Below, piece by piece: positions 44,488 to 55,819 of a stretch of DNA of 64,000 nt. The notes under the pieces are model-generated. The model ran no database searches, was not told where the DNA came from, and saw only the letters and a program-made list of their open reading frames with translations. A program made the translations under genes and the position numbers. Each line of letters begins with the position of its first letter. The first letter of the stretch is position 1. The stretch is from Protonemura montana (lineage: Eukaryota > Arthropoda > Insecta > Plecoptera > Nemouridae): assembly GCA_947568835.1 (NCBI GenBank), contig OX387611.1, positions 4,468,001 through 4,532,000 of the forward strand. The letters are read 5' to 3'.

Positions 44488-46607
44488 ATTCTTCTTAAGT
44501 CAATACAACCAGTGCGATTATTTAATCATGTTTTCAAATTAACAGAGATGAATGAAAAAAGCTTTAAAATAGGTCGTTATTTGCTAGGTTAGTAACGAAA
44601 CGTTTTTGTAATAATATTTTTTAAATGTTTCAACAATAATAATAACAAATAATAATAAAATGTATTTTAGTGCAAAGCTATTTGTGAACTTAACGAGAGT
44701 TGGTATCGACTTGATCGTAAAATTCAAGCTGCAAATACTTGAGAGAGACCCGCAGAACAGATTCCAAAAAGAAGAAGCTATTTCCGAGAAGAAAACACAT
44801 TCAAAATCCAACAAACCCTCATAAAATAAACTAAAGAATAATTTTACTTCGCTGCACAAGGCGGCCTTTATAATTGCTGTGTCGAGAGCTCGAAGAAGTT
44901 ATCGTAAATCATTTTGAAAATGCACGGTAATTTTAACCTTTTCTCGCTCTCAAAATTTTGCATTTTACATCCACTTTAAGGGATGTCATAAAATTGACAA
45001 CATTGATGGAAGCCGTTTGATGTTTTCGGTATTAAAATTGCCGAAACTTTTCAAAAGGAATTTGTGTTCGGTAGTTTTTGTCAAAAATCAGAGGCGTTAG
45101 ATACCAAAATGGTGGGTGCAGTAAGCTCTTGAAGATTCTGGTGTTTCTTTGAGTGGCTCTGGTGCTTTTTATTGGGGGCAATAACCGTACCTCAATTTAT
45201 GAAATGGATTTTAAGGAGCAATAAGACTCGGTTTATTATTACAGTATTGAAACTTGAATCTCAGGTAAAACGACGGCTGTGTACGGAAAAACCTTTTTCG
45301 TTTGAAATATTTTACTTAATTTCTTTGATAAATTCCTGTATCTTTGAATTGATATGCTTTGCACGGAAGTGGTAGCGTGCTTTGCAATCTGTGAGTAAAA
45401 AGTGTGTATTTGTGTAAAATCAAAAAATAAAATTTTGTAAATTCATCTTTCTGAAAAATATATAATTTCGCGTGAAATGACCGTTGTGTACAAACCAAAC
45501 ATTTGAAAAAAACCACTGATTAAAATTCAATTATTTAAAGAATATATTATTCAGTAAAACATATCATTGGGAAGTGTTAAAAATTAAGTAACAAAATATT
45601 TAGAATTAAGTTACATTTTTTTTTTTTTTTTGAAATCCCGGTCTATGCTTCAAAAATATCATTGGATTTCAAATTATCACACATTTTTCATCATTAACTT
45701 TAATCAAATATATCTTAATCGCTTTTGACACGACAAAATTTGTCTGCCATTAGTCACAGACCCATAGCCTTAGTCTCATTTTGAGTTTTGAAAAACATGC
45801 ACAACGAGAAACATTCAAAATATTTAAAAAAAAAATATCTTCGAATTTCCTAGGCTGGAGTTTTGAAAGGTTTTTGGCAGACGATAATACCGTTTACTCC
45901 ATCAAACGGCAGCTCTATCCGAGTTAAACATGGAGAAGAAATTACACGTAGAAAAAACTATATCAGCTCAAAAAAAAAATCTTAATGGACTAATTATTTA
46001 TCAAATTGTTAATACACAATTTGGCATTAAATTTTTTGAAAATTTCAGATTTAAATTGTTTCTATTCACAGCCGTAATTAAGCCTAAATGAGCATGCACT
46101 TTCAGCACAATTCTGCTGCTTATTCAAGTAATTTCTATAAAACCTATCAATCTCTTATAGTTTTCTACCTCAACAAATCAAGTCAGACCATTGAAATTCA
46201 ACAAAGCAATTTAATTCATTTCCATTCAACTTTTTCCTCACCTTGTCTGGTAGCAAACTGATCGTTTCCGTTCGTCATTTCAAATCCAGAGACCGTTAAA
46301 AAAAAATGGCGGTGATCGTGACAAATGAAAAGCGTGTTTCCGCTAATCAGATGGCCACCGCCTTCCTACACTACCGATGGCGGCACGTACCGTTCCGATT
46401 GATTGAATCAAGAAGGCGATGGCACGATCCGAATCACAAATCCAAGTGCCGTGAAACTAGCTAGAGATGGCGGTGGGAAAAGTGGTCAATGGAATGAATT
46501 CGTTCGTTCACGGCAAGACGTTTTGAATTACTTTTAAGCCGTGGTTTTAGCGTTGACTTCTATGTGATGGCATGGATAACAGATATATAAAGTCTAAGTT
46601 GATTATT
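44488..46607. other. Intergenic stretch with a GCCAT-motif cluster at its end
   Basis: AT-rich with short weak frames and no gene. At 46306-46571 the core ATGGC (GCCAT on the minus strand) occurs six times. The ATG frame at 46306-46464 (52 codons, MAVIVTNEKRVSANQMATAF) is the only notable open frame and is unrecognised. Confidence 0.4.
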
Positions 46608-47755
46608 ATAAGATCACCGAAGTTAAGCAACACTGCACTGGGTCAGGTATTGGATGGGTGACCATCATACACATGACCAGTTCTGTTCGGGAGAGAGGTT
46701 GAAGGGATGAAAGTTAAGCAACACTGCGCTGGGTCAGGTATTGGATGGGTGACCATCATACACATGACCAGTTCTGTTCGGGAGAGAGGTTGGAGGGATG
46801 ACAGTTAAGCAACACTGCGCTGGGTCAGGTATTGGATGGGTGACCATCATACACATGACCAGTTCTGTTCGGGAGAGAGGTTGGAGGGATGAAAGTTAAG
46901 CAACACTGCACTGGGTCAGGTATTGGATGGGTGACCATCATACACATGACCAGTTCTGTTCGGGTTGGAGGGATTAAAGTTAAGCAACACTGCGCTGGGT
47001 CAGGTATTGGATGGGTGACCATCATACACATGACCAGTTCTGTTCGGGAGAGAGGTTGGAGGGATGAAAGTTAAGCAACACTGCACTGGGTCAGGTATTG
47101 GATGGGTGACCATCATACACATGACTAGTTCTGTTCGGGAGAGAGGTTGGAGGGATTAAAGTTAAGCAACACTGCGCTGGGTCAGGTATTGGATGGGTGA
47201 CCATCATACACATGACCAGTTCTGTTCGGGAGAGAGGTTGGAGGGATGAAAGTTAAGCAACACTGCGTTGGGTCAGGTATTGGATGGGTGACCATCATAC
47301 ACATGACCAGTTCTGTTCGGGAGAGACATTGGAGGGATGGAAGTTAAGCAACACTGCGCTGGGTCACCGTATTGGATGGGTGACCATCATACACATGACC
47401 AGTTCTGTTCGGGAGAGAGGTTGGAGGGATGAAAGTTAAACAACACAGCGCTGGGTCAGGTATTGGATGAGTGACCATCATACACATGACCAGTTCTGTT
47501 CGGGAGAGAGGTTAGAGGAATGAAAGTTAGTACAGCAACTTCACTCGCCTTGCTTATCAACCTCTCGACAGCATGGATTTGTGGAGGAATCCTGTTGTTC
47601 GCGTTGTACCGTCCTTCGGAAGGGACGTTAAGCCGGTGGTCGTCTTGGTCTTCGACAGGAGTACGCTACGTGCCGGCACCGGGTTTCTTCTTTTCCCATC
47701 TAGGCTAGGTTATGTTCGCCATCCTCATCATCATTCATTTATCCACATAGTTTCA
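46608..47755 (+). mobile_element. 5S-like tandem SINE, about 10 cassettes plus tail
   Basis: It starts in the head at AAGATCACCGAAGTTAAGC and continues with about ten cassettes. One lacks the GAGAGAG segment (near 46963) and one has a 2-bp insertion (GGTCACCGTATT near 47364). The tail from about 47527 runs to the CATCATCATTCATTTATCC region and is then lost. Confidence 0.9.
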
Positions 47756-48145
47756 AAATAATCGGTTATTTTCATAATAATCCTAGCAAGAATACACCAC
47801 GAGCGGTCGACGGTAATGGGTGAACATTTCCTGAACCAGCTTGCAGTGTATCTATTCTGACCTTTTCATCTTCAATCGGATACCAGGTGTACCCGACGCT
47901 ACGCCACTGCGCCGACCATGTCTCGGTCACGCGTGACTATCGGCTAGACGCGTGCCGCTCAACGCGCGTTTCCATCGCGTCCGGCGCACGAGCAGAGGGG
48001 CGGAGCGGGGCGGGGAGGGGAGGCATTCCAAGCAGTGGCACCGTGAGAATCTTCTCAAGACTTCAACAGGCACTGGATTTGAAACACTTGGGCTCATTTC
48101 GTTTGAAGGGTACTTCGATAGAGCTGGAGGCTAGATTGTTGTATC
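47756..48145. other. Stretch with a CpG-rich patch
   Basis: 47890-48030 is strikingly G+C- and CpG-rich (GTCTCGGTCACGCGTGACTA, GCGGAGCGGGGCGGGGAGGG). No gene or RNA is recognised. It directly precedes the 26-bp array, so it could be a promoter/CpG-type segment or part of a repeat. Confidence 0.4.
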
Positions 48146-48619
48146 GGGAGCTTATTCAGGTCTATTGGAGTGGGAGCTTACTCAGGTCTATTGGAGTGGG
48201 AGCTTACTCAGGTCTATTGGAGTGGGAGCTTACTCAGGTCTATTGGAGTGGGAGCTTACTCAGGTCTATTGGAGTGGCAGCTTACTCAGGTCTATTGGAG
48301 TGGGAGCTTACGAAGGTCTATTGGAGTGGGAGCTTACTCAGGTCTATTGGAGTGGGAGCTTACTCAAGTCTATTGGAGTGGTAGCTTACTCAGGTCTATT
48401 GGAGTGGGAGCTTACTCAGGTCTATTGGAGTGGAAGCTTACTCAGGTCTATTGGAGTGGGAGCTTACTCAGGTCTATTGGAGTGGGAGCTTACTCAGGTC
48501 TATTGGAGTGGGAGCTTACTCAGGTCTTTTGGAGTGGGAGCTTACTCGGGTCTATTGGAGTGGGAGCTTACTCAGGTCTAAAGGAGTTCGAGCTTACTCA
48601 GGTCTATAAGAGTGGGAGC
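48146..48619 (+). repeat. 26-bp minisatellite (about 18 copies)
   Basis: The unit is TATTGGAGTGGGAGCTTACT followed by CAGGTC. Single-base variants are scattered, with more divergent copies at both ends. As 26 is not a multiple of three, all three plus frames are open in turn, giving artificial frames. Confidence 0.95.
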
Positions 48620-48889
48620 ATAGGATCTAGATAGCTGATTAAAATTAAAAGTCAAGCAGTCCCTATATCAGTAGTCTCTCTATGATTTCAATGCAATTTT
48701 TTATAAATTTTGTATCCAATTTGTCAACCAATTTTGACCATTACAGTGATGAAAACTACGAAAACCATGAAAACTACTGATGAAAACAATTAAAATAACC
48801 CTGGCTCTTGGAGAGACTCTTGAGAGGGCTTGTAAGATACCAACATTAACTTCAAATTCTCTATCGGTTACCAATCCAAGAGCTGAATC

Positions 48890-49815
48890 GGCGCATTGTT
48901 GTTTAACCCTTTCCATATCAGATGACCAACACCAGCGATTAGGTGCACGCCACTGCATGACATTCACCTTTACCCCCGCGGGTTTCACGACTTCGTGGAA
49001 GAGAGTGGGAGGAGGGGGGCGTTACAAGGGACAGGTTCTAGTGGTAGGAGGTCATCGGGATCATCGGCGTGGGCGGCAAAAGCCCCAGACCTCGGCATGC
49101 TGGCTGGAAGCCTTCTAGAATCAAGAAACGACTGCCGCTCGAACCTGTATTCATGAGTAACTAGGTGACAAGGCTAAGCGGTGGCCGGTATTTGGTGCTG
49201 TTGGACAGGAGTAGGCTGCGTGTCGGCACTGGTTTCACCCTCGATTCTCTACAACTAAGCTAGCTGCATCATCACCCTGTCATTCACTGACAGCCAATAG
49301 ACCAGTGTCACAGAGACAACGCCAACACAGTGTGTCAAAGTGACAAGGCTAAGCGGTGGCCGGTCCTTGGTGCTGTTGGACAGGAGCAGCCAACACAGTG
49401 TGTCAAATGGACAAGGCTAAGCGGTGGCCGGTCCTTGGTGCTGTTGGACAGGAGCAGCCAACACAGTGTGTCAAAGGGACAAGGCTAAGCGGTGGTCGGT
49501 CCTTGGTGCTGTTGGACAGGAGCAGGCTGCGTGCCGGCACCAGGTTCACTCTCAACTCCCTGCCAGGCCAGATTAGCTTCTTGTTTAGCCTGTCTTTCAC
49601 CGACAGCCAATAGGCCAGTGCCAAAGGGACTAGGTTATAATCGGTACCCGACCCTTGGTTCTGTTCGCCAACTGGTATAGGCAAAGGTTATTCCTATTTG
49701 CTTTTAAGCTATGCTTTTGTATAATCAACCTCTCTACCATGTACTCATTAAGTAACGCCATTAGATCACTGCTACAGAGCTAGTTTTTTTAAGGAGAACG
49801 TCGTTAAACAACATA
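48890..49815 (+). repeat. SINE-tail-related family with 68-bp internal tandem repeat
   Basis: 49200-49330 (GTAGGCTGCGTGTCGGCACT, CAATAGACCAGTGTCACAGA) and 49510-49640 resemble the tail of the 5S-like SINE (GTAGGCTACGTGCTGGCACC, AGACCAGTGCCGCAGG), but no 5S-like cassette is present. Inside, a 68-bp unit (ACAAGGCTAAGCGGTGGCCG ... GCTGTTGGACAGGAGCAG) starts at 49343, 49411 and 49479, with an earlier partial copy near 49168. A final CGTCGTTAAACAACATAAG end occurs near 49799. It is probably a sister family sharing the 3' domain. Confidence 0.65.
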
Positions 49816-49835
49816 AGATATAATGGAAGCGATCG

Positions 49836-50350
49836 CCCGCACTGTCTATATGAGACCTTCGCCTCGGCTTGTCTAGCTCACAACACACTATGGCCACCTC
49901 GTAGCCAGCCACCCTGCACGTTGCGTGGGAACGTCAGTCTATTCTGGCAACCGTGGGATCTCGTCGACTGGTCACGTGTCACAATACGTGACGTCACAAT
50001 CCCATGGCCACGCTCGTGACCGCACTATCGGGCGGTGGGCAAGTCTCGAGACCAAACGTGCGCGAAGAGGTAGTCGTTCTTTTTTTTTGTCGTGCGAGTT
50101 TGATTGGTGGAGGGAAATGAGTTTTGTTATTTCGTTCGTGAAATGAAAAGGGATTTTGCTCGTGTGCTGCACGAGGAACCTATCTCTGCTTTGAGTTTTT
50201 GCTGAAATTTGCAAAAATGTGTACCATGCTTGAAGTCTATGAAGGCTCTGAAACTATTGGCAGGTTTCTTGATAAAAAATGCTATAGCAGTGCGAGTTGT
50301 GTCACTTTTTTTTGCATTCGAAGCACTGTCGGATTTATTTTTTTGAAAAG
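49836..50350. other. G+C-richer stretch with CRE-like palindrome
   Basis: 49850-50070 is less AT-rich and contains TGACGTCA at 49989-49996 next to CACGTG at 49973-49978. No exon is recognised downstream; the 50-bp array follows. Confidence 0.35.
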
Positions 50351-51710
50351 TTAGGCAAGCCATGTCTTGAGCTGGATAACAGCATGGGCTGCAAGCTTTG
50401 TTAGGCAAGCCATGTCTTGAGCTGGATAACAGCATGGACTGCAAGCTTTGTTAGGCAAGCCATTTCTTGAGCTGGACAACAGCATAGGCTGCAAGCTTTG
50501 TTTGGCAAGCCATGTCTTGAGCTGGATAACAGCATGGGCTGCAAGCTTTGTTAGGCAAGCCAAGTTTTGAGCTGGACAACAGCATGGGCTGCAAGCTTTG
50601 TTTGGCAAGCCATGTCTTGAGCTGGACAACAGCATGGACTGCAAGCTTTGTTTGGTAAGCCAAGTTTTGAGCTGGACAACAGCATGGGCTGCAAGCTTTG
50701 TTTGGCAAGCCATGCCTTGAGCTGGACAACAGCATGGACTGTAAGCTTTGTTTGGCAAGCCATGTCTTGAGCTAGACAACAGCATAAACTGCAAGCTTTG
50801 TTTGGCAAGCCATGTCTTGAGCTGGACAACAGCATCAGCTGCAAGCTATGTTTGGCAAGCCATGTCTTGAGCTGGTCAACAGCATGGACTGCAAGCTTTG
50901 TTTGGCAAGCCATGTCTTGAGCTGGACAACAGCATGGACTGCAAGCTTTGTTTGGCAAGCCATGTCTTGAGCTGGACAACAGCATGGGCTGCAAGCTTTG
51001 TTTGGCAAGCCATGTCTTGAGCTGGACAACAGCATGGGCTGCAAGCTTTGTTTGGCAAGCCATGTCTTGAGCTGGACAACAGCATGGGCTGCAAGCTTTG
51101 TTTGGCAAGCCATGTCTTGAGCTGGACAACAGCATGGACTGCAAGCTTTGTTTGGCAAGCCATGTCTTGAGCTGGACAACAGCATGGACTGCAAGCTGTG
51201 TTTAGCAAGCCATGTCTTGAGCTGGGCAACAGCATGAGCTGCAAGCTTTGTTTGGCAAGCCATGTCTTGAGCTGGACAACAGCATGGACTGCAAGCTTTG
51301 TTTGGCAAGCCATGTCTTGAGCTGGGCAACAGCATGGACTGCAAGCTTTGTTTGGCAAGCCATATCTTGAGCTGGACAACAGCATGGGCTTCAAGCTTTG
51401 TTTGGCAAGCCATGTCTTGAGCTGGACAACAGCATGGACTGCAAGCCATGTCTTGAGCTGGACAACAACATGGGCTACAAGCTTTGTTTAGCAAGCCATG
51501 TCTTGAGCTGGGCAACAGCGTGAGCTGCAAGCTTTGTTTGGCAAGCTATGCTCTGAGCTGGACAACAGCATGGACTGCAAGCTTTGTTTAGCAAGCCATG
51601 TCTTGAGCTGGGCAACAGCATGGACTGCAAGCTTTGTTTGGCAAGCCATATCTTGAGCTGGACAAAAGCATGGACTGCAAGCTTTGTTTGGCAAGCCATG
51701 CCCTGAGCCA
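50351..51710 (-). repeat. 50-bp minisatellite (about 27 copies)
   Basis: The unit GCAAGCTTTGTTTGGCAAGC CATGTCTTGA GCTGGACAAC AGCATGGACT is 50 bp. The first copies (50351-50560) use TTAGGCAAGCC and GGATAAC variants, the middle is most uniform, and one copy near 51440 is internally shortened. Long minus-strand frames (MACQTKLAAHAVVQLKTW and the like) are products of stop-free units. Confidence 0.95.
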
Positions 51711-52967
51711 GACTATCAAATAATTGATTTTAAGTTTAGTAGCTTACAACTTATTTTAGCAACGAAAAGATGTCTAGGTTTCTTTATTAAAAAGAAATGG
51801 AGCGAGATCTTTTGGTACAGACGGTAATCTCGAATAATGAACTTTGTGGCACATTTGAATAACAATGGAGTTCACGGCGGTACGTGATGGGCTTGAGGTG
51901 TCCGTGCATCTTTCTAGTTTTTGAATTGTTCAAATTCCTGTCTACCTTTCGATGCTAGAGATGGTGGTGGGGGGGAGAGTCACGAATTGCTTAAGGGATA
52001 AACAATGAGACCATTATGTCAGTCTTAGAGAGGACATACAAGCAAAGCATTCCTTCGGGCTAAGAATCTTAAAGTAGACGATGGTAATTTTATTTTCAGG
52101 GTTAGTCAGATTTTGTCGATTGCTCTTATAGCTTTCTTTGTTTTCTTTACAGGTAATGTCGTTGAAAAGTGTGTGATCGGCCGTTTTAAAAGTTTTTTGT
52201 GATATTAGTTAAAATATTATTTATACTGATTTGGTTATTTGACTCATCAGTGCAGGCGACTTAATTTAACTTTAAAACTAATTGTAAAAAGATATCAAGC
52301 CACATTTTGACTGCGAAGTAAAATTAATTGCAGATTTTTTATTGTTGTGATTATGAATTTTTCGAGTAAAACAAATTTTTAATTTTAACTTATTTTTAAA
52401 TCAGTTTATTTTCAGTTTACAGATGATTTATAAACTTACACAAATATTTGTTCAATTGAATTAGTTCTGATTCTTTCAGATATCCTCCCCCACGCCTAAT
52501 AGCCATAGAAATAATAATCCCCCACACTTCAAAAAGTCAATAAAGACGATTTCTTTGGACTGCATTTTTAGGCACAACGCATGTGTAGGTGGAATTACTC
52601 CCGGCTTTGTCCTGTAATTGCTTCAGATAAACACGTCTTTGAATCGTTAATCCTCGGCTAGGGGTTGAATCGTATTTTCAACCGCTTCAAAGTCAGAAGG
52701 GTTGGAATTAAGTTCTCAAAACGTGCCAAGGGGATAAATGTTGTAATAATGTGTCAATAGCTAATAGTTAAGGTGACCGAACAGATAAAAGTTCATTCTT
52801 TTCAACTCGAAGAAAGCGTGTCGTTAACCTTTAAGATACCAACTTAAATTGGCGGGCACGAAATGCGGTGATATTTCCATTTTTCGATTAAATTAAAGCT
52901 TGATTAATTATTTCCAGAGCTGGATTTCCTTTTAACTTTTTAGTGCTGTTTACGATTGCGTAAAGGC
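51711..52967. other. Intergenic stretch, nothing recognised
   Basis: AT-rich, with no gene, RNA or shared repeat seen. Confidence 0.4.
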
Positions 52968-53655
52968 TCTGCGACATTGGTCAAACGGAGTTGAACCTAG
53001 CCTAGAAGAGAGGGGGGAAAACCCGGTGAAGGCCCGTAGCTTCTCTTATCGAACAGCACCTAGGGGACCACCGGCTTAACGTCCCTTCCGAAGGACGGTA
53101 CAAAGCGAACAACAGGATTCCTTCACAAATCCATGCTGTCGAGAGGTTGATAAGCAAGGCGAGTGAAGTTGCTGTACTAACTTTCATCCCTCCAACCTCT
53201 CTCCCGAACAGAACTGGTCATGTGTATGATGGTCACCCATCCAATACCTGACTTAGCGTAGTGTTGCTTAACTTTCATCCCTCCAACCTCTCTCCCGAAC
53301 AGAACTGGTCATGTGTATGATGGTCACCCATCCAATACCTGACTCAGCGCAGTGCTGCTTAACTTTCATCCCTCCAACCTCTCTCCCGAACAGAACTGGT
53401 CATGTGTATGATGGTCACCCATCCAATACCTGACTCAGCGCAGTGTTGCTTAACTTTCATCCCTCCAACCTCTCTCCCGAACAGAACTGGTCATGTGTAT
53501 GATGGTCACCCATCCAATACCTGGCCCAGCGCAGTGTTGCTTAACTTTCATCCCTCCAACCTCTCTCCCGAACAGAACTGGTCATGTGTATGATGGTCAC
53601 CCATCCAATACCTGACCCAGCGCAGTGTTGCTTAACTTCAGTGCTCTCACACGAT
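52968..53655 (-). mobile_element. 5S-like tandem SINE, 5 cassettes plus tail
   Basis: In minus orientation: a short degraded head near 53635-53655, five cassettes (53180-53635), then the tail with CCGTCCTTCGGAAGGGACG and AACCTAGCCTAGAAGAG (complement side). The tail end is eroded. Confidence 0.88.
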
Positions 53656-53793
53656 CTGTTAAGATAAATGCAGGCTAACAACCAAATAGCAGGGCGTTTA
53701 ACATACACGTTAAGACTCTAACTAAACCTAGAAACCCAATGGCAAGACTTTTAAAATTAGCGCTGGGACTTTGACCAAACCGAACGGTCAAAC

Positions 53794-53798
<5 letters not shown>

Positions 53799-53837
<39 letters not shown>
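53799..53837 (+). repeat. Homopolymer run of 39 C
   Basis: An uninterrupted C tract follows AACGGTCAAACCTGTG, which itself resembles the start of the 5S-like head (GAACCAAACGGTCAATC). It could be a real G-quadruplex-prone tract or a sequencing/assembly artefact. Confidence 0.9.
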
Positions 53838-53838
<1 letters not shown>

Positions 53839-54164
53839 CCCCACGCGTCACTTATTGCAAAATCTCCACACGCGTCTTAAATCTTAAGACACCTTGCGTC
53901 ATCCAAGAGCAGCGTGTTTAATGGCCAATCAACTTGCCGACGACTGAATTAAGTCATTATTTTTTCGTCCAGGACCAACCCTTTTAATCAATGATCCCGT
54001 AATTACCTTGCTCGGTCGAGACGGCGCTGAGATGGACCACCTAGCGTGATGGAGATTTGAGCTAAACTTTGCTGAGCTGGCGGCGTGGACTCGAGCGATA
54101 TTGTGATAGACAATGAAAGATATTGGTCGGGATGTGTACGGGATTTTTTTTCAGAAAATACAAA

Positions 54165-54420
54165 ATACATTAGGATGAAATCTTATTTAAATTGCAAACG
54201 CTTGCAATGCGCGGGGTATTTTATTATTAACAACACTATCATGGTTCTATTCCTGAAGAACTGTCATTCTCATCAAATACACTAAAATCGTCTCAAAAAG
54301 CCGGTGTTCAAGTAGCTCAATGGTTCAGAGCAACACCCGCGATAGGTGGAGATCGGGGTTCGAGTCCGCGTTTGGGCATCGAATTTTGAGACGGTTATAG
54401 TGTTGTTAATGATAAAATAC
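54165..54420 (+). mobile_element. tRNA-like SINE copy with 24-bp terminal inverted repeat
   Basis: The core at 54305-54379 has GTAGCTCAATGGTTCAGAGC and T-arm GGTTCGAGTCC. It is bracketed by a nested 10-bp inverted repeat (CGTCTCAAAA at 54289-54298, TTTTGAGACG at 54384-54393) and by a 24-bp inverted repeat with one mismatch (54216-54239 and 54397-54420). Left of it lies a reversed family tail (54165-54215, TTGCAAACGCTTGCAATGCG). The simplest reading is a plus copy joined to the tail of a minus copy. Confidence 0.7.
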
Positions 54421-54534
54421 ATAATACGTTAGTTTTTAAGTTATTGACCCTGATTATTTTGTTTAAATGCATTTAGGAAGCTTGAACTAGGAAATTGTTA
54501 TAATTTTGTGTGGTTCTTTTGTTATCGGAAAATT

Positions 54535-54645
54535 GTCAGGACTGCTCTAACCCTTGATAAAGTAACAGGTACAAGTTACGAAACGTTGGGAAATTTAGTT
54601 GTTCTTCACTTAGCATTCAAAACCCAGTTGAAATAGTTTTTGTTA
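54535..54645 (-). mobile_element. Hairpin/MITE family copy
   Basis: TGTCAGGACTGCTCTAACCC, GTAACAGGTACAAGTTACGA, CGTTGGGAAATTTAGTTGTT, CACTTAGCATTCAAAACCC and AAATAGTTTTTGTTAAA are the reverse complement of the end half of the family (compare 28920-29030). Confidence 0.65.
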
Positions 54646-55819
54646 AATTGGTCGGGAGATTGTTTAAATGTTAATATGTTTGCATGTTTTTGGATGGTCA
54701 TGATATGGAAAGTGATATTGGTTTGGTTTATTTTCAACAAAAAAGACATTGACAATCAAGGGATAGTTTTTTTTTTATGTTTCTTAAAATTTGTTGGACT
54801 TGCTAGGGCTTTGCTTGTAGCTATTTGAGTTGTTTTCCAGATGTTAAGAGCTTTTTAATTAAATTTTCTTGATTTTTCTTGGTTCAAGTGTCTGGGTAAC
54901 ATCATACAATTATTTTTTTTATTTTTTTGGTTTACCAAAATCTCTTTTAAACTGGAATTTCAGTTATATTTAGAGTTGACAGTTTTAGGGTAAATATATC
55001 AGTGGCTTTCTGTGACATTCCTATAAATGAAAACCATTTGAATTTACTCTAAATTTCAGTGAAAACTTGTCAAAAATTGTACAGTGCAGTTTGTTTCAGC
55101 AAATCTCAACTTTCCTTTCAAATTTTGTAAAAAAAAAAAAATTGTAAATTTTGATTGATTACAAAACCTGCCAAACGTTTTGTCTCAAAGTCCAGGGGAA
55201 AAAAACTAAAAATTAATTCTGAAATATTCATCAAAATAAAATCAGAAGTTTCAGTAAAATTGTTATGTTCGTTTCACTCGCTACGCTCATCAAAAAAATC
55301 TCACAAATAACGGAAACGATCGCCGTAAAACATATTATTTTTTTACCGTTCAGCACAAATGAGTTCAAAACTGAAACACAAACGCGTATCGGCATTTTTC
55401 TATGATTAAATCAGTTGAAAACAACGGCTCATTAAAATACAAAGTCGATAGAATATTTAATTATTTTAGAATACGACCACAATTTACTTGTCAAATTGAA
55501 TCCATTCTGTTTCCCCACTAATGTTAGCTCGTTCGGCCACATGGATTCTTCTGGCAACTTCATTGGTGGTCCAGTCATTGGTCCATTCTCATTAATTCTG
55601 TTAATTACTTTGCCATCCAAAACACCGCTTGCTTTAGTCTCATCAATCAATTATTGACCTCACCGCCTTGTGGATACCACATGCAAGTTTCCAATCACCG
55701 GACAACGGATTATATCCAGGTACCCTCTCTCTTTGTTTATGTTTTTTTTCACTCTTTCAATTTTGGTCAAAGTGCCTTTATGGTCAATTGCAAAGACCGT
55801 TACAAATATTTTTGACAAG
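54646..55819. other. Intergenic stretch, nothing recognised
   Basis: AT-rich. A minus-strand frame at 55432-55650 contains INENGPMTGPPMKLPEESMW, which reads somewhat like protein but has no recognised domain and no clear splice context. Confidence 0.35.

Noticed and set aside
46306..46464. Small protein-coding gene (52 codons)
   Set aside because: Only an ATG frame after an A-tract; no homologue recognised, and the repeated ATGGC motif explains the Met-Ala and Trp-Arg pattern. Kept only as a motif cluster.
47887..48634. Frames of 138-165 codons (repeating LLEWELTQVYWSGSLLRSIG)
   Set aside because: The 26-bp period cycles through all three frames, a signature of a non-coding tandem array.
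50351..51699. Cys-rich frames (up to 231 codons) over the 50-bp array
   Set aside because: These are produced by stop-free tandem units; the repeats continue across frames and strands.
54305..54379. Genuine tRNA gene
   Set aside because: D and T arms look right, but the acceptor arm does not pair, position 33 is not T, and the same sequence recurs as a dispersed repeat at 11862, 12274 and 27132.
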